A DNA stretch of 64,000 bases from Chaunax sp. Z400 (lineage: Eukaryota > Chordata > Actinopteri > Lophiiformes > Chaunacidae). The stretch spans positions 18,674,650-18,738,649 of the forward strand of contig CM075197.1 of assembly GCA_037577475.1 (NCBI GenBank). The letters are read 5' to 3'. Under the pieces are notes generated by a model. The model saw nothing but the letters and a program-made list of their open reading frames with translations, did no database searches and was not told the DNA's origin. Below are positions 1-14,765 of this stretch, piece by piece. The stretch's first letter is position 1. The number at the start of each line of letters is the position of its first letter. Both the position numbers and the translations under genes were made by a program.

Positions 1-2594
1 CACTTGAGAGGTGGGGAAATCTAAAGGAAAAACATGGTGGTCCAGCTAGACAGAGGGGAAGGAGCTATAAAGGATCTGAGGGCAGAGGAAGTGGGTAGGT
101 TAAGTAGTATGTGGTGGTGGTTTTGTAGAGGTTGGATGGTGTGTTCTAAGGGGGCAAAGTATATGTGCGTTTTGGAGTGGTTGATGGGGACTGAATAAGG
201 TACTTGTTAAATGAAGATACTTGAATACACCCACTGCTGGTGGCCTCTTCTTTCTTTTTATTGCGCAGATCATAATACCTCTTGTGACAGGAAAGGAGAA
301 ACCAGGGGAACCATGTTTTGAATAAGGGTTGTGATAAGATAACAAAGAAAGATCCTATTCATAAGAACTCACAGTGGGAGCACACACAACAGGTGTTGCT
401 CCACAGCTGAATTTCCACTCCCCTGCTCTCTCCATCTCCTTTGAGTGACATTTATGGCACCAACAAAGGGCTGTTAACCTCACAGTAGCGCTCTATGAGG
501 GCGAAGGATCCGCATTTTTATTAGGGGCAACTGTTGAAATTACCACTCATTCTTCTTCCCAGCGCTGCTGTGTGATTCCTGCCTGTGACACAAAGTCCAG
601 AGTCTGCTGCCAACGCACTGAGGATGACGCGGTGCACTGGTTCAGCTAATGAACACCAGTCAGGGCAGATCAATGAGACAGACAGGTGACCCATGTTTTC
701 TCTGGGTCAAAGAGTCACACAGATGACTGACAGAATGACAGGTAGGCGCAGTGATTTTGATCTTAAATGTGAAAATCAAGATATTTTTGTTTTAGGTATT
801 CTTTCTTATCAACAGTATTATTGAGTATGAATTGATAATATGACACTCAAATGTCAACAGGTATTGACTACTTGTTGTAACTGTTATTATTATTTATTAT
901 ATTATTATTTACCCCACATGGAAGATGATGAAGGTTCTGTACCAATGAGTGAAATGAAATGAGACATTGCCTTAGTGGCAAAGGATGCAGAAATACAGAC
1001 CCTAAAACATTGAAATTCCAGGATTTGGAAAAAGAACTGCACACACTGACATCACAGTGGCTACATGAAACATGCATCCAAACAATACCTGATGTGTGTG
1101 TTCATAGGGCGAAAGCCTGAGTCAGTCTGAGAAGACACACACACAAAAAAAAAAAAGATTTCACACATGCCAACAGTGTGTATCTAAATGTATGAATATT
1201 AGTCAAGGTGTGATGTGTCTTCCAGAGTCATTCCTTTGTTGTGTAGCGTTGCCCTGAGGGCTGCAGCAGTGTGAGTATGAACTATGTGGTTCTCCAGAAA
1301 CAAGAAAAGCGGCTCTGTTTTCCGATGGCTGTCTTGGCTTTGTATGAACACTTGCTGGCACGCAGTCAAGATCCTGCCCCTAGAGAGGGAAGATTAATGA
1401 CAGCTAGTCACGGAAAGGCTTTACAGCAGCAGCAGAGAGCGAAAGAGAGGGATCGAGTGGGAGAGGGAAGATGGAGAGAAAGGAACGGGTGTGGGCAAAG
1501 GTGAGGAACCATTGTGTTGGCATGCGAGTAATGGAGGTAGGTATGAGTAGAATTTGTGTGAGATTTTGTGTCTGTGTGCACAACCAAAGACAGAGACAAC
1601 TGCAAACATTGATTATACAGATTAAAACCATCCTATAGTAAACTTTCCCAATAGTTAAAACATAGTTAATACAATGACTGGATGCACTCGTTCTTCAATT
1701 TCATCACACTAATCTAGCTAATGTTTGTCCACATGGCATCTCTGACAGCCACTTAACTCACCAAGCCTCATGCCACTCTTCCACCTGTGATCAACCAGTA
1801 TATGCTCAGCACCTCTGCCTAAGAGATAGTTAATTATGCAGGTCTAGATGCTGCATACATCCTTGTCCCATACTGACACCAGAACAGGCAGTACTGTGAA
1901 TTTACGCTGCTTTGCACGTGTTTTATCTTGTAGAAAATGTTTCTTCAGTGGGAAAATGGAGATTGGGAGATAAGGAAAAGAGAAAAAATAAAAGCATCAA
2001 GAGTTGCTCTTGAAGGTAAATGACCAAGAGCTGAGAAGAGAGCGGTGCCGTGAGGGTTGACCTCTCTCCCTGTATCCCAGCCCAATCCCAAACCAAAGTC
2101 CTGCAGGCCCCAGGGCAAGAACAGGTCACAGTGATTTCACTCTCCTCATATCCTGATGATTTTGGAGACATGCTAAGATTCCTCCATCACAATGCATGGT
2201 AAAATGTTCCATTCCGTGATGCCAGGCAATTCTGACCGCAAGAATGTAGGAAAATGATTCTGTAAAGCCACTTTATCCAGAGAACATCACTCTGAGCAGA
2301 GAAAATCACATCGTAAGACACTGTATTTAAATATCAAACTAAGGGCTGCATGCAGCTCATGCACTCTGCAAATAAAGTTTATGAGGAACAGTTCAGGAAT
2401 GTGCAATGTGCCACCAATGCCAATACTCAATGGCAATGGAGGGAGGGGAGAACATAGATCTGGATGACGATGGCCATTTAATGTGATCAAATCTTTTTCT
2501 AACTTTAATTCCAAGTGTTTTAATTCAATGCCTTTTGTGGCTCATGCTGAGTGAAATCTGTAAAAAAAAAAAAAAAAAAAATGCTTAAGTGACA
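1..2594. other. Non-coding, no gene recognised
   Basis: Short open frames only, with no family resemblance and no splice-linked exon set. AT-rich with a (TTA) patch near 885-910. I see no RNA gene. Confidence 0.55.
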
Positions 2595-2716
2595 TCACTT
2601 GAGGCATTGGGCTCCACCAGATACTGATACAGCCCACTGCTCCTCAGGCATGGATCAAATGCAGAGAAAGAATTTCCCCATGGGGGCAAATAAAGTATAG
2701 CTTATCTTATCTTATA
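2595..2716 (+). mobile_element. SINE-like fragment with a 'caaataaagta...cttatcttatct' tail
   Basis: The stretch 'ctcaggcatggatcaaatgc' followed by 'aagaatttccccatgggg' and 'caaataaagtatagcttatc' resembles the 3' tails of fish non-LTR or SINE repeats that end 'aatttccccttggggatcaataaagta' with a short tandem end. A 20-base A run (2562-2581) precedes it. Family is not assigned. Confidence 0.45.
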
Positions 2717-4343
2717 AATGTGGCTGATATTAAAAATAAAAGGTTTGGCAGCTGATCCACCTCCTTTAGGTGATAATTCCTATCTACACAAAGCTTATGC
2801 AAAAATCAACACATATGCGACCCAAGCTGCAATATCCATAAATAAACAGCAGGAAAATCATTATATGTCAAGTCTAGACTTTGCTTAGAGATAAGATTGT
2901 CAAATTAAGTTGTTTTTTAAAAACTTGGCCTACATATGCATGGTAAAGATCAAAACTGTTCAGAAGTTGTTTTATACATGAGGTGTTGACTGCATCATTT
3001 GTCACTGCAGAGTTTCCAGTGAGTGGGATGCTGTATTTACAATATGTCGAAACACTGTGCAAAGAGAATGTAAGGTATTACTGGTATCATTGTATCACCA
3101 GAAGGCCCGCTTAAAAAAAATGAAAAGAAAGAGATCCAAGGCTCTTCACTCACTCTTTCCCATCAGGATTTCCATTTATGCACCTGGAGGAAATTAATTT
3201 AGCCAAGCACAACAGTCAAATCCAATGGTACATTTCAACACCACATTCTGTACAGCTGTGCATCAGAGCATGGATATCTGTAACATTTTCTACAGAGGAC
3301 AACAGTGCTTCTGTCTACGTTAATGTTCCCAGACAGGTACCGGGCTTTAGCCAATCCCCATCGATACTTCCCATGCATTTGACATAGCATTGTACCTTGT
3401 AACCTGCAATCCAGGGAAGGAGCAGAGTGGGCGTTGGAGAGAAAGGGAAGAAGGGAGGGGTGCTATTTTTGGCACACTTCTGCAGTTTTGTAGGCTGGGG
3501 AATGTGTAGAGATGGAGAGGCGGATTACACAGAATAAATATTATTCTTTCACACAACTGCTTTGAATCAGCATTGAACAGAACATCTCAAGCTGTATGGA
3601 TGGGATGAGATCATTTGGGGCGAAATGTTGCCATGATTACATACAGTATACAAAAGGGAATAAAATGTTCTATGGAAAAGATGGAAAAGTCAACATGAAT
3701 TAAACCAAAAAAGAAAGTGAGCCGGGGATTGAATTAACCTCAATAAAATAAGATTCCTGGTGGGCAGTTATGGGCAACGTGATATTGTGACAATTATTTT
3801 ACCCTTTTTTAAGGAGGGACATTGGAAACGTTTAGAGGCAGTGAAGCTCAGGCTCTGACAGGTAAAGGAGGACATCTATTAGCAGAGGTGACTTGAATAA
3901 AAACTAAGCAATGATGCTGAAATACATTTTGAATATACTGTCTTGTTTACCAATGTTTTTCAGCTGAACAATAAACATACTTTGTGATCCGTGGATTCGA
4001 AGAAGCACTGGGAAGTTCTGTCTAAGGTATTTTCCACAGAGCTTCATACCTGTACTGGCACTATTTGTGGAGTCTCACTTTACTTCTTCTTTAACACAAC
4101 CATTGATGAGGCAGTTATTGCTTTTGTATCTTGAATGCAATTAACAAAATTGCCTAAATACATTATAGCAAATTTTATTTTCTGCCTATTTTCTTGAGCT
4201 TCAAATACATTAAGTCCTCTAAAATAAACAAACAAACAAAACGCTTTTTGAATAACCTCTAGACCAACACAAAGAAGCATTTTCTGATCTCATGCGCATA
4301 TTGGCAGAGCGACATAATTTTGTCTGTACTTTTCAACACTGTT
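2717..4343. other. Non-coding, no gene recognised
   Basis: AT-rich sequence without recognisable exons, RNA genes or repeats. Confidence 0.55.
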
Positions 4344-4387
4344 AAAAATCACTTGTGAAAAAGAAATCTTTTTCACAAGTGATTTTT
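4344..4387. repeat. Perfect palindrome, 21-bp arms with a 2-base loop
   Basis: The left arm 4344-4364 (AAAAATCACTTGTGAAAAAG plus A) is the exact reverse complement of 4367-4387. The loop is AA. Flanks do not continue the pairing. No open reading frame or known element surrounds it. Confidence 0.97.
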
Positions 4388-7300
4388 TAGCCTTATCTGG
4401 TCAGATAACGCTATGGCTAAGGTTTGCATAAGTAAGGAGACGTATAAGGGACTGGGTTTCTCTGCAGATGTACAAATGATTCATTATAAATCAGTGGAAA
4501 GTCCATGACTCTCTCCAAGATATCGGCCCTGTTGAGCAGAAATGTTTATATGTAGGCAGGAATGATGAGTTCTGACAGTCAGCCAATTTTTTCCTCAAAA
4601 ACTGTCATACTAATTAAACATTTCTCCAATGATCCAGACAGATTTTTGAAGTAGCAAAAAGTGCATTATTATGTTTGACAGGAATCTTTACTGTCAGCAG
4701 ACATGGCAAATTTTTGTTAAATAAATCTCCAATGTTCATGGAAAAGAAATTTAAAAAATATATATATAGTAGTAGGTAAGTATGGTAAATACCATAATTT
4801 TATCTTTTTTTCTTTCTTCATTTTCAATTTTATACTCATTTAAACATTTGCAGCCACTAGGAAATCTAACATCTTTAAACATCAATTTGTCACATATGGA
4901 ACCATCAGTCTGTGTAAGAAAATGTATGTAACACATTTTTATGTAGTTTAGATGAAGTACACAAATTCTCTTAATTTTGTCTTGATAGCTGAATTGTTGA
5001 CACTGAAAAAATCTGCCCCCACAACCCTGGCGATTGCTGAAGTCATGAAGTCATTGTAAGTCTTGGCAGGTGTAGTTCAACAAGATCATGACTTGCCCTT
5101 GGTGTCTACAGTTGTGAGTTAAGCCCTGTGATGCAGAATGAACATCGGGTATTGTGCTGTTGATCTGTTGATCCCTGTCTGGCATGTTTTTCTCACATGT
5201 CTCCCTCCAGAGTTTTTGTTGGAGAAAAAGCTGAAGCTGGACAAAAAGGAGAAGTTACAAATATTACCTTTTAAATTATTACCACTCAAATATGAAGGAC
5301 TTCACCAGATTTTTCCAGTAAAAAAAAATGGGTCGTTACAGGAGAACAATAATTCTGTTCTGCAGAAGCCTGATTAAGACCCATTTATTGAATCAGGTGT
5401 GTTAGAGCGAGGAAACATCTAAAACATGCACAGCAGGGAATTCCCAGGACCAAGATGGTTTTAAATAATCATGTGCCGCCTGTTCTGCAGAAGGACCCCC
5501 ATGTGTTTGTGGGAATTCACCAGGATAAAGGATGAAGTAACCAGGAAGATAATGACACTTGTGTTATTAATCTTCAATACCTGGCAAAGTGTCTTTCTTC
5601 CAATTCCCAAGTCAGAAAATTAGCTTATTCCCTATAGTTCTCCTTTAATTTCATCTGTATTGTGACTTGAGCCAACACATGTTGCAATTAAAGCATCAAT
5701 ATGATCCAAAACAAAAATCTCATTGTTCATCATGCAATCGGCATACAATCCAGCTCTGTTGGGAAGCTCCTGTTCAACACAAATATGCACACATGTGCAC
5801 ACTTTTGAATATCCCAAGCAGCTGTAGGGAGGTGGAGGACAATGGAGACAGTTTGTGCAATAGAAAAGAGATTTAAGAGGGTCGCATGGGACACTGAAGC
5901 AAAACATAATTTACATGCATCCAATTTTCATTCCTCTGCTCACCTCATCTGTCACTGCCACTGCTTCTAAAGGATGTGTGGATGGCCCTTCCACACTCTT
6001 TTGATTGTCATCACATGCCATGAAGGGCTTTTCTGTTTTCAATTGCAGGATTACATCTCTGACTCCAACGTTACATACTGCCACCTGTGGCACCTAGCCA
6101 AAGGAACCACATTAACCACAGGGTCCAGAGGGAGCTATTCCAAACACTGCTAACGCTTAATATCTACAATCGCCCACCACTGGGCATCAAACCGCACTGG
6201 GAGCAGACAGGAGAAATGTCGAAAATCTGTAATCATCCACTTCCTTCTCATACCTGTGCTCAAATACTAAAATTTGCAGTGGTTGTTTTAACCTATTTAT
6301 GCTTATGGTGACCCCCAACCTCAAAGTCACTTCTATTTTCCCACCCAGAAGTCACCTCCTCTCCATCTAGCATCTTGCCCCCTGCAGTCTTTTCAAACTC
6401 CCCCTCCCACTGTTCTAATACCCCTGTGACCTCCTGGACTCTCCCCTGCCTCATGCACTTCCCCACCCTCCCGTGCCCTCCCTGGCACCTTTGCCCCACG
6501 GCCCGGCCTCATTCATCTAGCCACCCCTCGCTGGCCAGGAGAGCTGAAGGCCCTCTTTGTATGCACTCCCTGGGAGATATTAACCCCCCGTCTCCGTGCT
6601 CCCACCAAACAAAGGAAGCACTTACTAACCGCTAAAGCCTTAACAAACAGCGCCTTTCAAATGAACCCTGCTCCATGTGGTGTAGAGGGAGGGGAGTGCC
6701 CAGGAGAGAAAAGCCCAAAACATTTGCTTGTTTTCGCAGATTACAGAAAACCTGGTGGTGCCGTACTCGGATCTTGTTGAGTTGACTCGCCACACCGCTA
6801 CTGTAGGTTCCTTCTTGGCTTTAGATAGTTGCAAGGCAAGGATGGAAGGAAGGCAGGAAGGCAGGAAGGGAAAAAAAACATGCACAAGCACAGACACTCA
6901 TACACTACAGGTATCCATATGCATTAAGAGGACATCCTATTGACTCCATAGTTCAAATCGCAACTGACTTTCAGTCTTACCCTGGCTGGTCCTTTGTTTG
7001 ACTGGGCCTCCATGTCCCCTGCATCCAAGTAGCTATTGTTACCTATAGAAACTATTTAAGAATGTAACCCTGCAGTAGTTTCCACCATGCATACCTCCAA
7101 ACTGCGCAACAAAATGTGAAAGGGTGGGTGATACATTACAATATATTAAATTTTACATCATGTCATTGTAAGGTGTCTGTACATTCATTTGTTAAACCTT
7201 TTTAAAACAATATCAGAATGAATCTAAGTTCATTTAAGTAAACGCCTGAAAAATAGTGCCAGAAAGTAATAAGATATTAAAAGTATAGATTTGTCAATGT

Positions 7301-10300
7301 AAATTCTACAGAAAAAAAAAACATGTTGACAAAATTCTATCAAATTACAGAATTGGTACACAGTATGTATGATTATGCCCAACCCTAAATAGTAATAATG
7401 GTGTCAACGCTTCAGAATGACATAACACACATTTAACACTTCACATAAAAAAAATACTGAATGAAAAAAAACAAGCAGACATTTTCTCTAACTGGCGTAT
7501 AAAAAACAGCCATATGGGACCATTTTTGTTGATTTGGTTGTTCAGAAACTATCAAGTGTCAGAGTCCCATATGTGAGCGTCATGACAGTGTGGTTGAGGT
7601 TTCGCAGCATGATCCAGAATCGCCCCAGCTGCCTCCCAGATCTGAAATAAATCAGCGAATGACCGTTTATCCCCTCAGAAATGTCCACTTAATACGACAT
7701 GGAGAAAATGACTTTATGATGACTTTAAAATGACTTGTGCCTTCGGATGTTTTGGCGAGTGCTTTGCTCTCCTGTTCAGCGCGCGAGAGAGAGAGAGAGA
7801 GAGAGGGGGAGAGACGAAGAAGAGAGACAAGTGAGAAGGGAGATGGACACAGATTCCAGATTTATAGTGAAACTATTGGGATCAGATTGTTTTGTGAGAG
7901 TGATGACTCTGCACACCTGTTAGGAACAAAGACAGAGCAATCACATGCTTTTATTGTCCATGACGTATTTCTCCTGCAGGCAGTTGAACAACAGGTCAAT
8001 AACCTGTGAGCCTGGGTGCCAGTCTTAAGAGCCTGCAAGGCAAACATACTGTATAATCAAATTGTAGGTAATTAGGAATGGAGAAATGAGAAAATGATGT
8101 GGAAAGAAAAGAATATGTTTTTAAATTCTGTGTTAAATTTCATGACCAAAATTGTGACTGACATTAAACAACAGGAAATTTGCTTTTGAGGGCTTTACAG
8201 CCATTGTTCTGCTGAAGTGATACTGTAATCATTTTACTTGGGACGTGACACTGATTTTCTTGCCCTATGGACTTCATGTGTGACATCACTCTTTGCCATT
8301 GACTTGTGAGAGATAAAGACTGCATAATATTGTTATGATTATATTAAAAGTCAATGTTTGATTTGATTGTTTCTGATTGTTTACAGTATTTGTCAAATAT
8401 GGAGGAGTTCAAAGGTCAAGTTTCACCCAAATGTTGTCACGTTTTTTTCTTAACATTGAGTCAAATGGAGCACAAAGCTTGTAAGTAAGCAATGATGAAA
8501 ATGTCTCCGGGGATGTGTCTTCAGGCCACTGACTTCTGGCTGAAGGCTAGAATATACTGGCACACCAATCATAAACAAGAGCATGAATGAAATGGTTATT
8601 GTAAGTAATCTAAAACACACTCAAATGTTTGACATGCCAATAGGAAAGATTTGTTGTGAGTACAACAGCAGATATGAAAGAAAACTACTGTTCTTTTTGA
8701 CAGATCTTGTCTTCTGTTGTATTTTTTCCACCTGGACCATGAAATGACTTCAGTTGAAAACCTTTCATATTCCCTCACATCAGTCAAGTGAACTGGTTTC
8801 CTTTGCAGCAGTATCTAATGGACACGGCCCATTGTCTACACTCCTCAGACAGAAATACAGCACATTGTATAAATGGCCACATTCCCACTGTCTGATCCAA
8901 TATCACTCTATCCATCCAAACACATGTGGTACAACTCCACTGCTCTCAGGCCAAACATGAGACCCAGAAGGTTTGGACCGGCTCAGGTCCAAGTCACAGA
9001 AATTGTCTTCCCACATTTGAGCTTTCTGCCAGTGAATGAGGCTTTGTCTGCAAAGGAATGAGATCCATATCTCCCATTTGGCATCCCTCATGTCGTCACT
9101 AATCAGAAACAGATGAGCAGACAAGTTGTGGTTTGCGCTGACTGTGTGTGTGTGTGTGTGGGGGGGGGGTGCATGTGTGTAGAGCTTAGATTGGTTGTAA
9201 TGCTGAGTTATGGAACAAGACTGTGGGTTAAAACACCATTTATGTGGAGATCAGGACATGATGATATAAAACACGTACTCTGGTCTGTATCACATCTTAG
9301 GACCACTGTCAGCACATTATTTATAATTTCTGGCTTGAGTGATTTTAGCATGTCTTCATTATCTTTATTAAGAATCACAAGAGTTACAATTTAGTGTTGT
9401 GAGATGTTTGAAGGGTATTTATGTATGGCAAGCCATTTTAACGCTGACTCAGTGGGACTGACTAGTAGTGATTTAGTTTTCACAATACTGGAAATGACAT
9501 TTTGACATGTCAAAACCACATGTTTATTTAAGATATCTATACAACAATTATGACATGTTACAATGTATATTTTCACAAATCACATTTCAACTATAAAATT
9601 TGAGTTACTGATATCTTTAATTTAATTATTGATATCAGTAATTCCTTTTTCATTAGTAAGAAATAACAGTTTCAGATCTCTACAACTGAATTCCCACATG
9701 TTTAAAAAGGTTTGCCACTAGTGGAAATGTAATTTCCCATTTCGGATGTCAACATTTGCAATTTCTGACATCTCCTCCTCCTGAGATATTTCATTTTCTG
9801 TGCGTAATGGAGTGCATAACATATTACATGTATAATTATAATATGAACAGAATCAAGTCACAAGTGGTTTGTAACAAGTCCAATACTAGTGTAAACAAGA
9901 GTCATCTGAAGATGACAGAGGCGCAATTAAAAAATGGTTCAAAAGAGGTGTTGAATGAAAAAATGTCCTTATTTGGTCAAATGCAACACATACATGAAAG
10001 TGCATTTTGTAATGGCTGTAAAACAGCAACCAACCTTGGAGCTCCAGCATTCAAACTTAAAACCAATCAGCTACACCACAATGTGCAAGGAGCTGGTCAG
10101 ATTTCACTGTGTTGTTCAAGGGCACTTCAGCAGGATGCTTAGAGGTGCAGGGTTTGAACAAAAGCAGTCAAGTTGGAGACTAGATTGTATTACCAAAACC
10201 TCTACCAAACAATTTGCTGCATTTTTTTTTCTTAAGAATCGACAGCAGAGCAGATTTAGATATGTGTTATTCAAAGTTCAGACCTGGTTGAGTTCCCACA

Positions 10301-13300
10301 CACTATGCACAGTTGTGGTGTGGAGTGTCTACATGGCTTTGGCTGTCAAAGGCAAGCTAACGGACATATGGTCAACCTCAAGCTCCGAAGTTAAAAGTAG
10401 GTTTCCTACCAAAAGGGCTTTTTAAATGCAACTTTGTGATGTTTCTCAAACCATGCTGTTCCCAAACTTCTCATGGCTGCATTCATTCCGTACAAAGGAT
10501 CTCTGTTCGCTCTGGCCTCTCTCAGTATCCCTTTGTGAACTTAGTCGGCAAGTCCTCTGCACTGGAATGCTTGTTCTCAGGGTGAGGAGGTAAAACGCAC
10601 ACAGTGGGACACACTGAGACACACACACACTTTCCTTCATATTTTTCAAAAGACACCCACATTTGGAGAAAACGAAAACCAAAGACAGGTCATTGTGCTT
10701 CGCAAAGTGGAGAATATGTCTCCACCAATTGAGAGACGTGGTCCTCGTTGGCATCCTGGTTGACCACGGCTCATAATGTTAAACGATCATGTGATTCTTG
10801 CGGACCTCAATGGGAGAAAATTAAGGAGACGGAGATAGTTTGAGAAAAGGAGGGATTAGCTGACAGAACGACAGAAGATGCAGAAGGAGAGAGTGGAGGC
10901 AGGATAGAGTGAGAGCTCGGGAGCTTCAGACGATCTCTTCACCAGTAGAGACTGTACGAGGTGGATGAATGTAGTCCTTTGTGCTGGGCAGACTGTGGGC
11001 TCCAACGTATGTGTGTGTGTGTGAAACAGAAAGAGAGAGTTAGGCAAGCCCAGGCTCAGGGCCTACAGATGTCTGGAGCTGCACCGCTCACCCCCGGCCT
11101 CCGCAGGCAGCAAGCAGCTGTTGTCAGAAAGAGACAGGCCGCCCCGGAGAGACTGGGAGGGGGCCAATGGGCAGAAAACAAGAAAGAGCCTCTTTCACAG
11201 CCTGGTATGTCCTTCTGGATCCCTGCACAATGTATCCTTTGAGGACCCAGAAGAATAACATTTAGATTTAAAGTTTTCTCATCCTGGGAAGTTTGGGTCA
11301 GCTCACTCAGTCCTCCTGCTCTATAAACTGTTGAAGGGCTGGTGCTGAGGTGGGAGCCGAGGCTTAGGCGAGACTCTGGCTGGAGCTATGACCAGAGCTG
11401 TGGTTGCGGTCTTCAGTCCAACTTTAGCAGATTAAGTAAGCACCCCTTGAGTAATACAAACAAGAAAATGTCAAAAATGTTCTGAAAATTTAAAAAAAAT
11501 TGCTGATTTGCACTGTTCTGGTCTTGCATAATGTTCTCATACATAAAATCAAGTCTTGTGGTGACTTCAATCAGGAGCAAATGGTTGTCCGAACTCATTC
11601 ATTCTAACCCTCTGGGTTAGAATCAAGTGTTCCTCATTCTTAATTCAGAGTTTCACACACTCCAAGCAGGTGTTTATGAAATGTGCTCGCAGCACCTGCA
11701 GAGTGAAGGGAACTGAGCCACTCTGTTCTACAGCCCTGGGGTCAGACAGGGCACTACACATTACTTTATGTAGTACAGAATGTCCCTTGGCAGTTTTGAA
11801 GCCCCGTTTGTTGAGTTTTCACAGAAGACTTAAGGAAGTAATATACTGAAGGTATCCAGGGAGGAAAGGTTTTCTCTGTGGTCTCTGAGAGGCTGGAAGG
11901 GAAAGGAAGGAAGAAAGGGACTTTTTTTTTTCAGCTAGACTGCATTCATAAAAATCAAGGCCTGTCATATTATTATTGGAACTGCTTCAAAGTAGGCCTA
12001 CACAGATTTTACTCACCTGTCCTGCCCGTAAAAAGGTTAAAAAAATCTCCGAATGAAGGAGCCTGCTCTCACTTAAATTCAATTTATAAAGACTTTTAAA
12101 GGGTGACGTTACTTAATTGCAGCCATTTGTAGGTATTCTATCCTTCTTCTTTATTTCCATGTTAATGAACATATTCAGTTCCTAATTAAAAGACAGAATC
12201 AGAGTTTGACCCCACTTTGGGCCTCCTGTGCAACTCACTCTAACCGTTCAAGAAGAGGAAAACTCTAGAGAGAGAAATGGAAAGCAAATAAATGGGGTAA
12301 TAATAATAGGTTAACATTCTAAAGCAATATTATCATATATGCAGTTAGACCGCTTTATTGCAGGGTTTCCACCAGGGTACTGTAAGTCTGGCCGTCGCAT
12401 CTGCAATTTCCTGAATGTCCATTTACTAAATGTCGGTTAAGGTGACACTGTAGGAATGAAAAAATGCAAAACTCATTTGTGAGGGCAGTTCAGCATTCAT
12501 TTTCATTAGAGGCAAGAGGTTACGAGCAGGTTTTGATTTAATGACTCAATTTATTACCTTTCTGAGATGAACGAGAAGCGTGTTGTGAACTTTTGACGTC
12601 GTGGCCTGGAGGCTATCAGAGACTAGTTGCTCAGCAAACTCCAGCAGTAACAAAAGAAACCAGCTGACCAACACAAAACCGCATTAAACAACTTTTTAAA
12701 CTAAAAATGCTGCTGACTATCTATGTATAGTATCAAATCCAGAGATAAGCACATCATGTTTAAAATATTTTAATGAAATCATTCTTTGAAATCATATTTG
12801 TTTGTGTTTACAGTAAGAAAGCTCATAAAGCTCACTACATAAGTCTGCCACGGGGCCTGAAACCTTTTCTGGGGGGAAACCTGTATTGTAATGACACACT
12901 CTACAGAGAGGTTAGTGTAAGCAGAGAGTGTGACATACTTTTGTTTAGCATTAAGAGCATGTGTGTGATGGCAAGCTGTTGGGCAGCTGTGCAGGCCTGA
13001 AGTGGTGTAATAGGAAAAGGCAGGGTGGCAAAATAGATCATACAGATAGGGATACTCTGCCAAGGCAAAGACAGGGGAGGGTTGTAAAGCAATGAGGCCG
13101 CCTGCCATGCAAATCTGCGCCTGACCAAATTTAAATCCAGTGATTGGGTTTGGCTGTAAAGGAGACAAAACTAATTATGGCAGACAGACCGGGTTCCAGA
13201 AAGTGGGATTCAAAGTATAAACACAAAGTGTTAACTGGTAACAATATATTTTCTGAGGGATTATTCCATTTAAGTGCTCGAAACTCTTCCACAAGCTTTA

Positions 13301-13780
13301 ACGTAAGCAGCACTGTATTGCCATTCCAGATATTTTGTGCAGGCAGTTACCCATTGATGCAGAATGCATTGCATGAAGTTACATGTTCATGTAAGAACTT
13401 AAAGCATCTCATGCTCCGCTACATAATGTTACGAGTTGAACTCTTATAATGACATTACAGAGTAATACCACAATACAAAAATGCTACATGTCTTAAGATG
13501 ACATTGGGGGACTGGCTTACATGACTGATGTCAGTCTTTTTTCTCAATTTAAAAAAAAACAAACAACCATCATCCATTTTAAAATTGTTTGTACACCTAC
13601 ACTGAGGGCAGGTTTTGTGATAATTCTCAACACACAAGGTCTAGTCACGCTCGACTGATTTTTGTGAGTCATCATTGAGTCTGAAAAGACATTTCTGTTT
13701 TTAGAGAAAAAGCCACGATGACTTCATGCAACTAATCCCAAATGACCGCTCCCTTGTTAAACTAACCCACCACTATTAAA
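4388..13780. other. Long non-coding stretch with simple repeats
   Basis: No coding exon is recognised. It holds a GA run at about 7785-7806, a TG run followed by ten G at 9143-9169, a small inverted repeat (TTACTGATATC at 9605-9615 against GATATCAGTAA at 9631-9641), and a degenerate repeat-like patch at about 10100-10160 ('tgttcaagggcacttcagca', then 'gcagggtttgaaca') resembling a common fish dispersed repeat. The longest frame, 9955-10425 (+), runs through that patch and has no family resemblance. Confidence 0.55.
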
Positions 13781-13870
13781 TCCCACAGGATGACATCCAG
13801 AGGTCGTACCGGTCCATCAGGAGGAGGATTACTGCTGTAATCACTGCTGATGCGAGACACACTGACTGAC
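13781..13870 (+). pseudogene. Tc1/mariner transposase C-terminus, remnant
   Basis: In frame it reads PQDDIQR, then RSIRRRITAVITAD and HTD before a stop. This matches the end of Tc1-family transposases (consensus like IPQDxIxRLxxSMxRR...AVIxAxGGHT.Y). The glycines of the GGHT motif are lost and nothing of the catalytic DDE domain is recognised upstream, so it is a dead fragment. Confidence 0.7.
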
Positions 13871-14290
13871 AGTGTCCTGTATTTTGTGTCACATAAGAAT
13901 TAAATTTTTGATGTTGTTTTTGTTCTGTCTCTTTGTTTTTGTAAATCAAAAGTTTATAAGGAGCAAAATATGATACAAACTTTGCAAGAAAATTTGCAAA
14001 TAAACACAGTGGTGTTTTTTTTTAATACTGTGAGTGTAGATATAATGAAGAAAACAACAGGTCCCTGATACTACTGAAGTAAATATACACCATGAAAGTG
14101 TTACGTTCCACCTCTAGAATTACACTGGGGTGGTAATTATAAACAATAATAATGATCCAGCAAATTAAGCTGTATAGTCTCTGTCTGTGCACACTTCCTG
14201 TTTTATTATTTGCCTCTTCACAATTAAAACAAGGTAACCATGTTATCATGAGAATTAAGTACCAGTTGTGCACATGTTAAATGCTTGCTT

Positions 14291-14765
14291 TAGATCTGGA
14301 CCCAGAAGTAGACTCAGAGACAGGCGACAACATTTACAAGTTATTGTTCTTATAATAGTAGAGGAGGCTGGTGAGGGCAGACAACTGACTGGTGAGTTTC
14401 AGTGAGTGGCTGCAGCTTGAATTCTTCATACTTCATAGACTGAGGCTGGTGAAGCATAGGTGTCAAAAACTGGAGCAAAAGGCTGGCAAAGAGGTCCTGA
14501 AGCCGATGAGATAACTGGTTAGGACAGAAAAGCTTCTAGAAATATATACAAAGAGAAATACTGAACAATAGGAATGACTAGGAGACCGATATAGCTTCCA
14601 CTCGAATGAATGATCTGGCAGAGAGTGGCGGAAGAGCAGGCGCTGACATACTGCTGCTTGATGAGTGGATTGAGATCTGGTGTGGAGCCGAGCCAGGTGT
14701 GGAGCAGCGGCAGCAACACATACAGCACATACAAACACATGAGGGGAGAAACTGTGAAACCATAA
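14291..14765. mobile_element. Degenerate teleost dispersed repeat
   Basis: Phrases such as 'gacccagaagtagactcaga', 'aaagaggtcctgaagccgat', 'atgatctggcagagagtgg' and 'gagccgagccaggtgtggag' belong to a repeat seen widely in fish genomes. The class (LTR or other) is not determined and I see no coding part. The 105-residue minus-strand open frame across it is treated as chance. Confidence 0.4.

Noticed and set aside
9955..10425. 156-residue plus-strand open frame
   Set aside because: No recognisable domain; it crosses a degenerate dispersed-repeat patch and has low-complexity, AT-driven codon content. Treated as chance.
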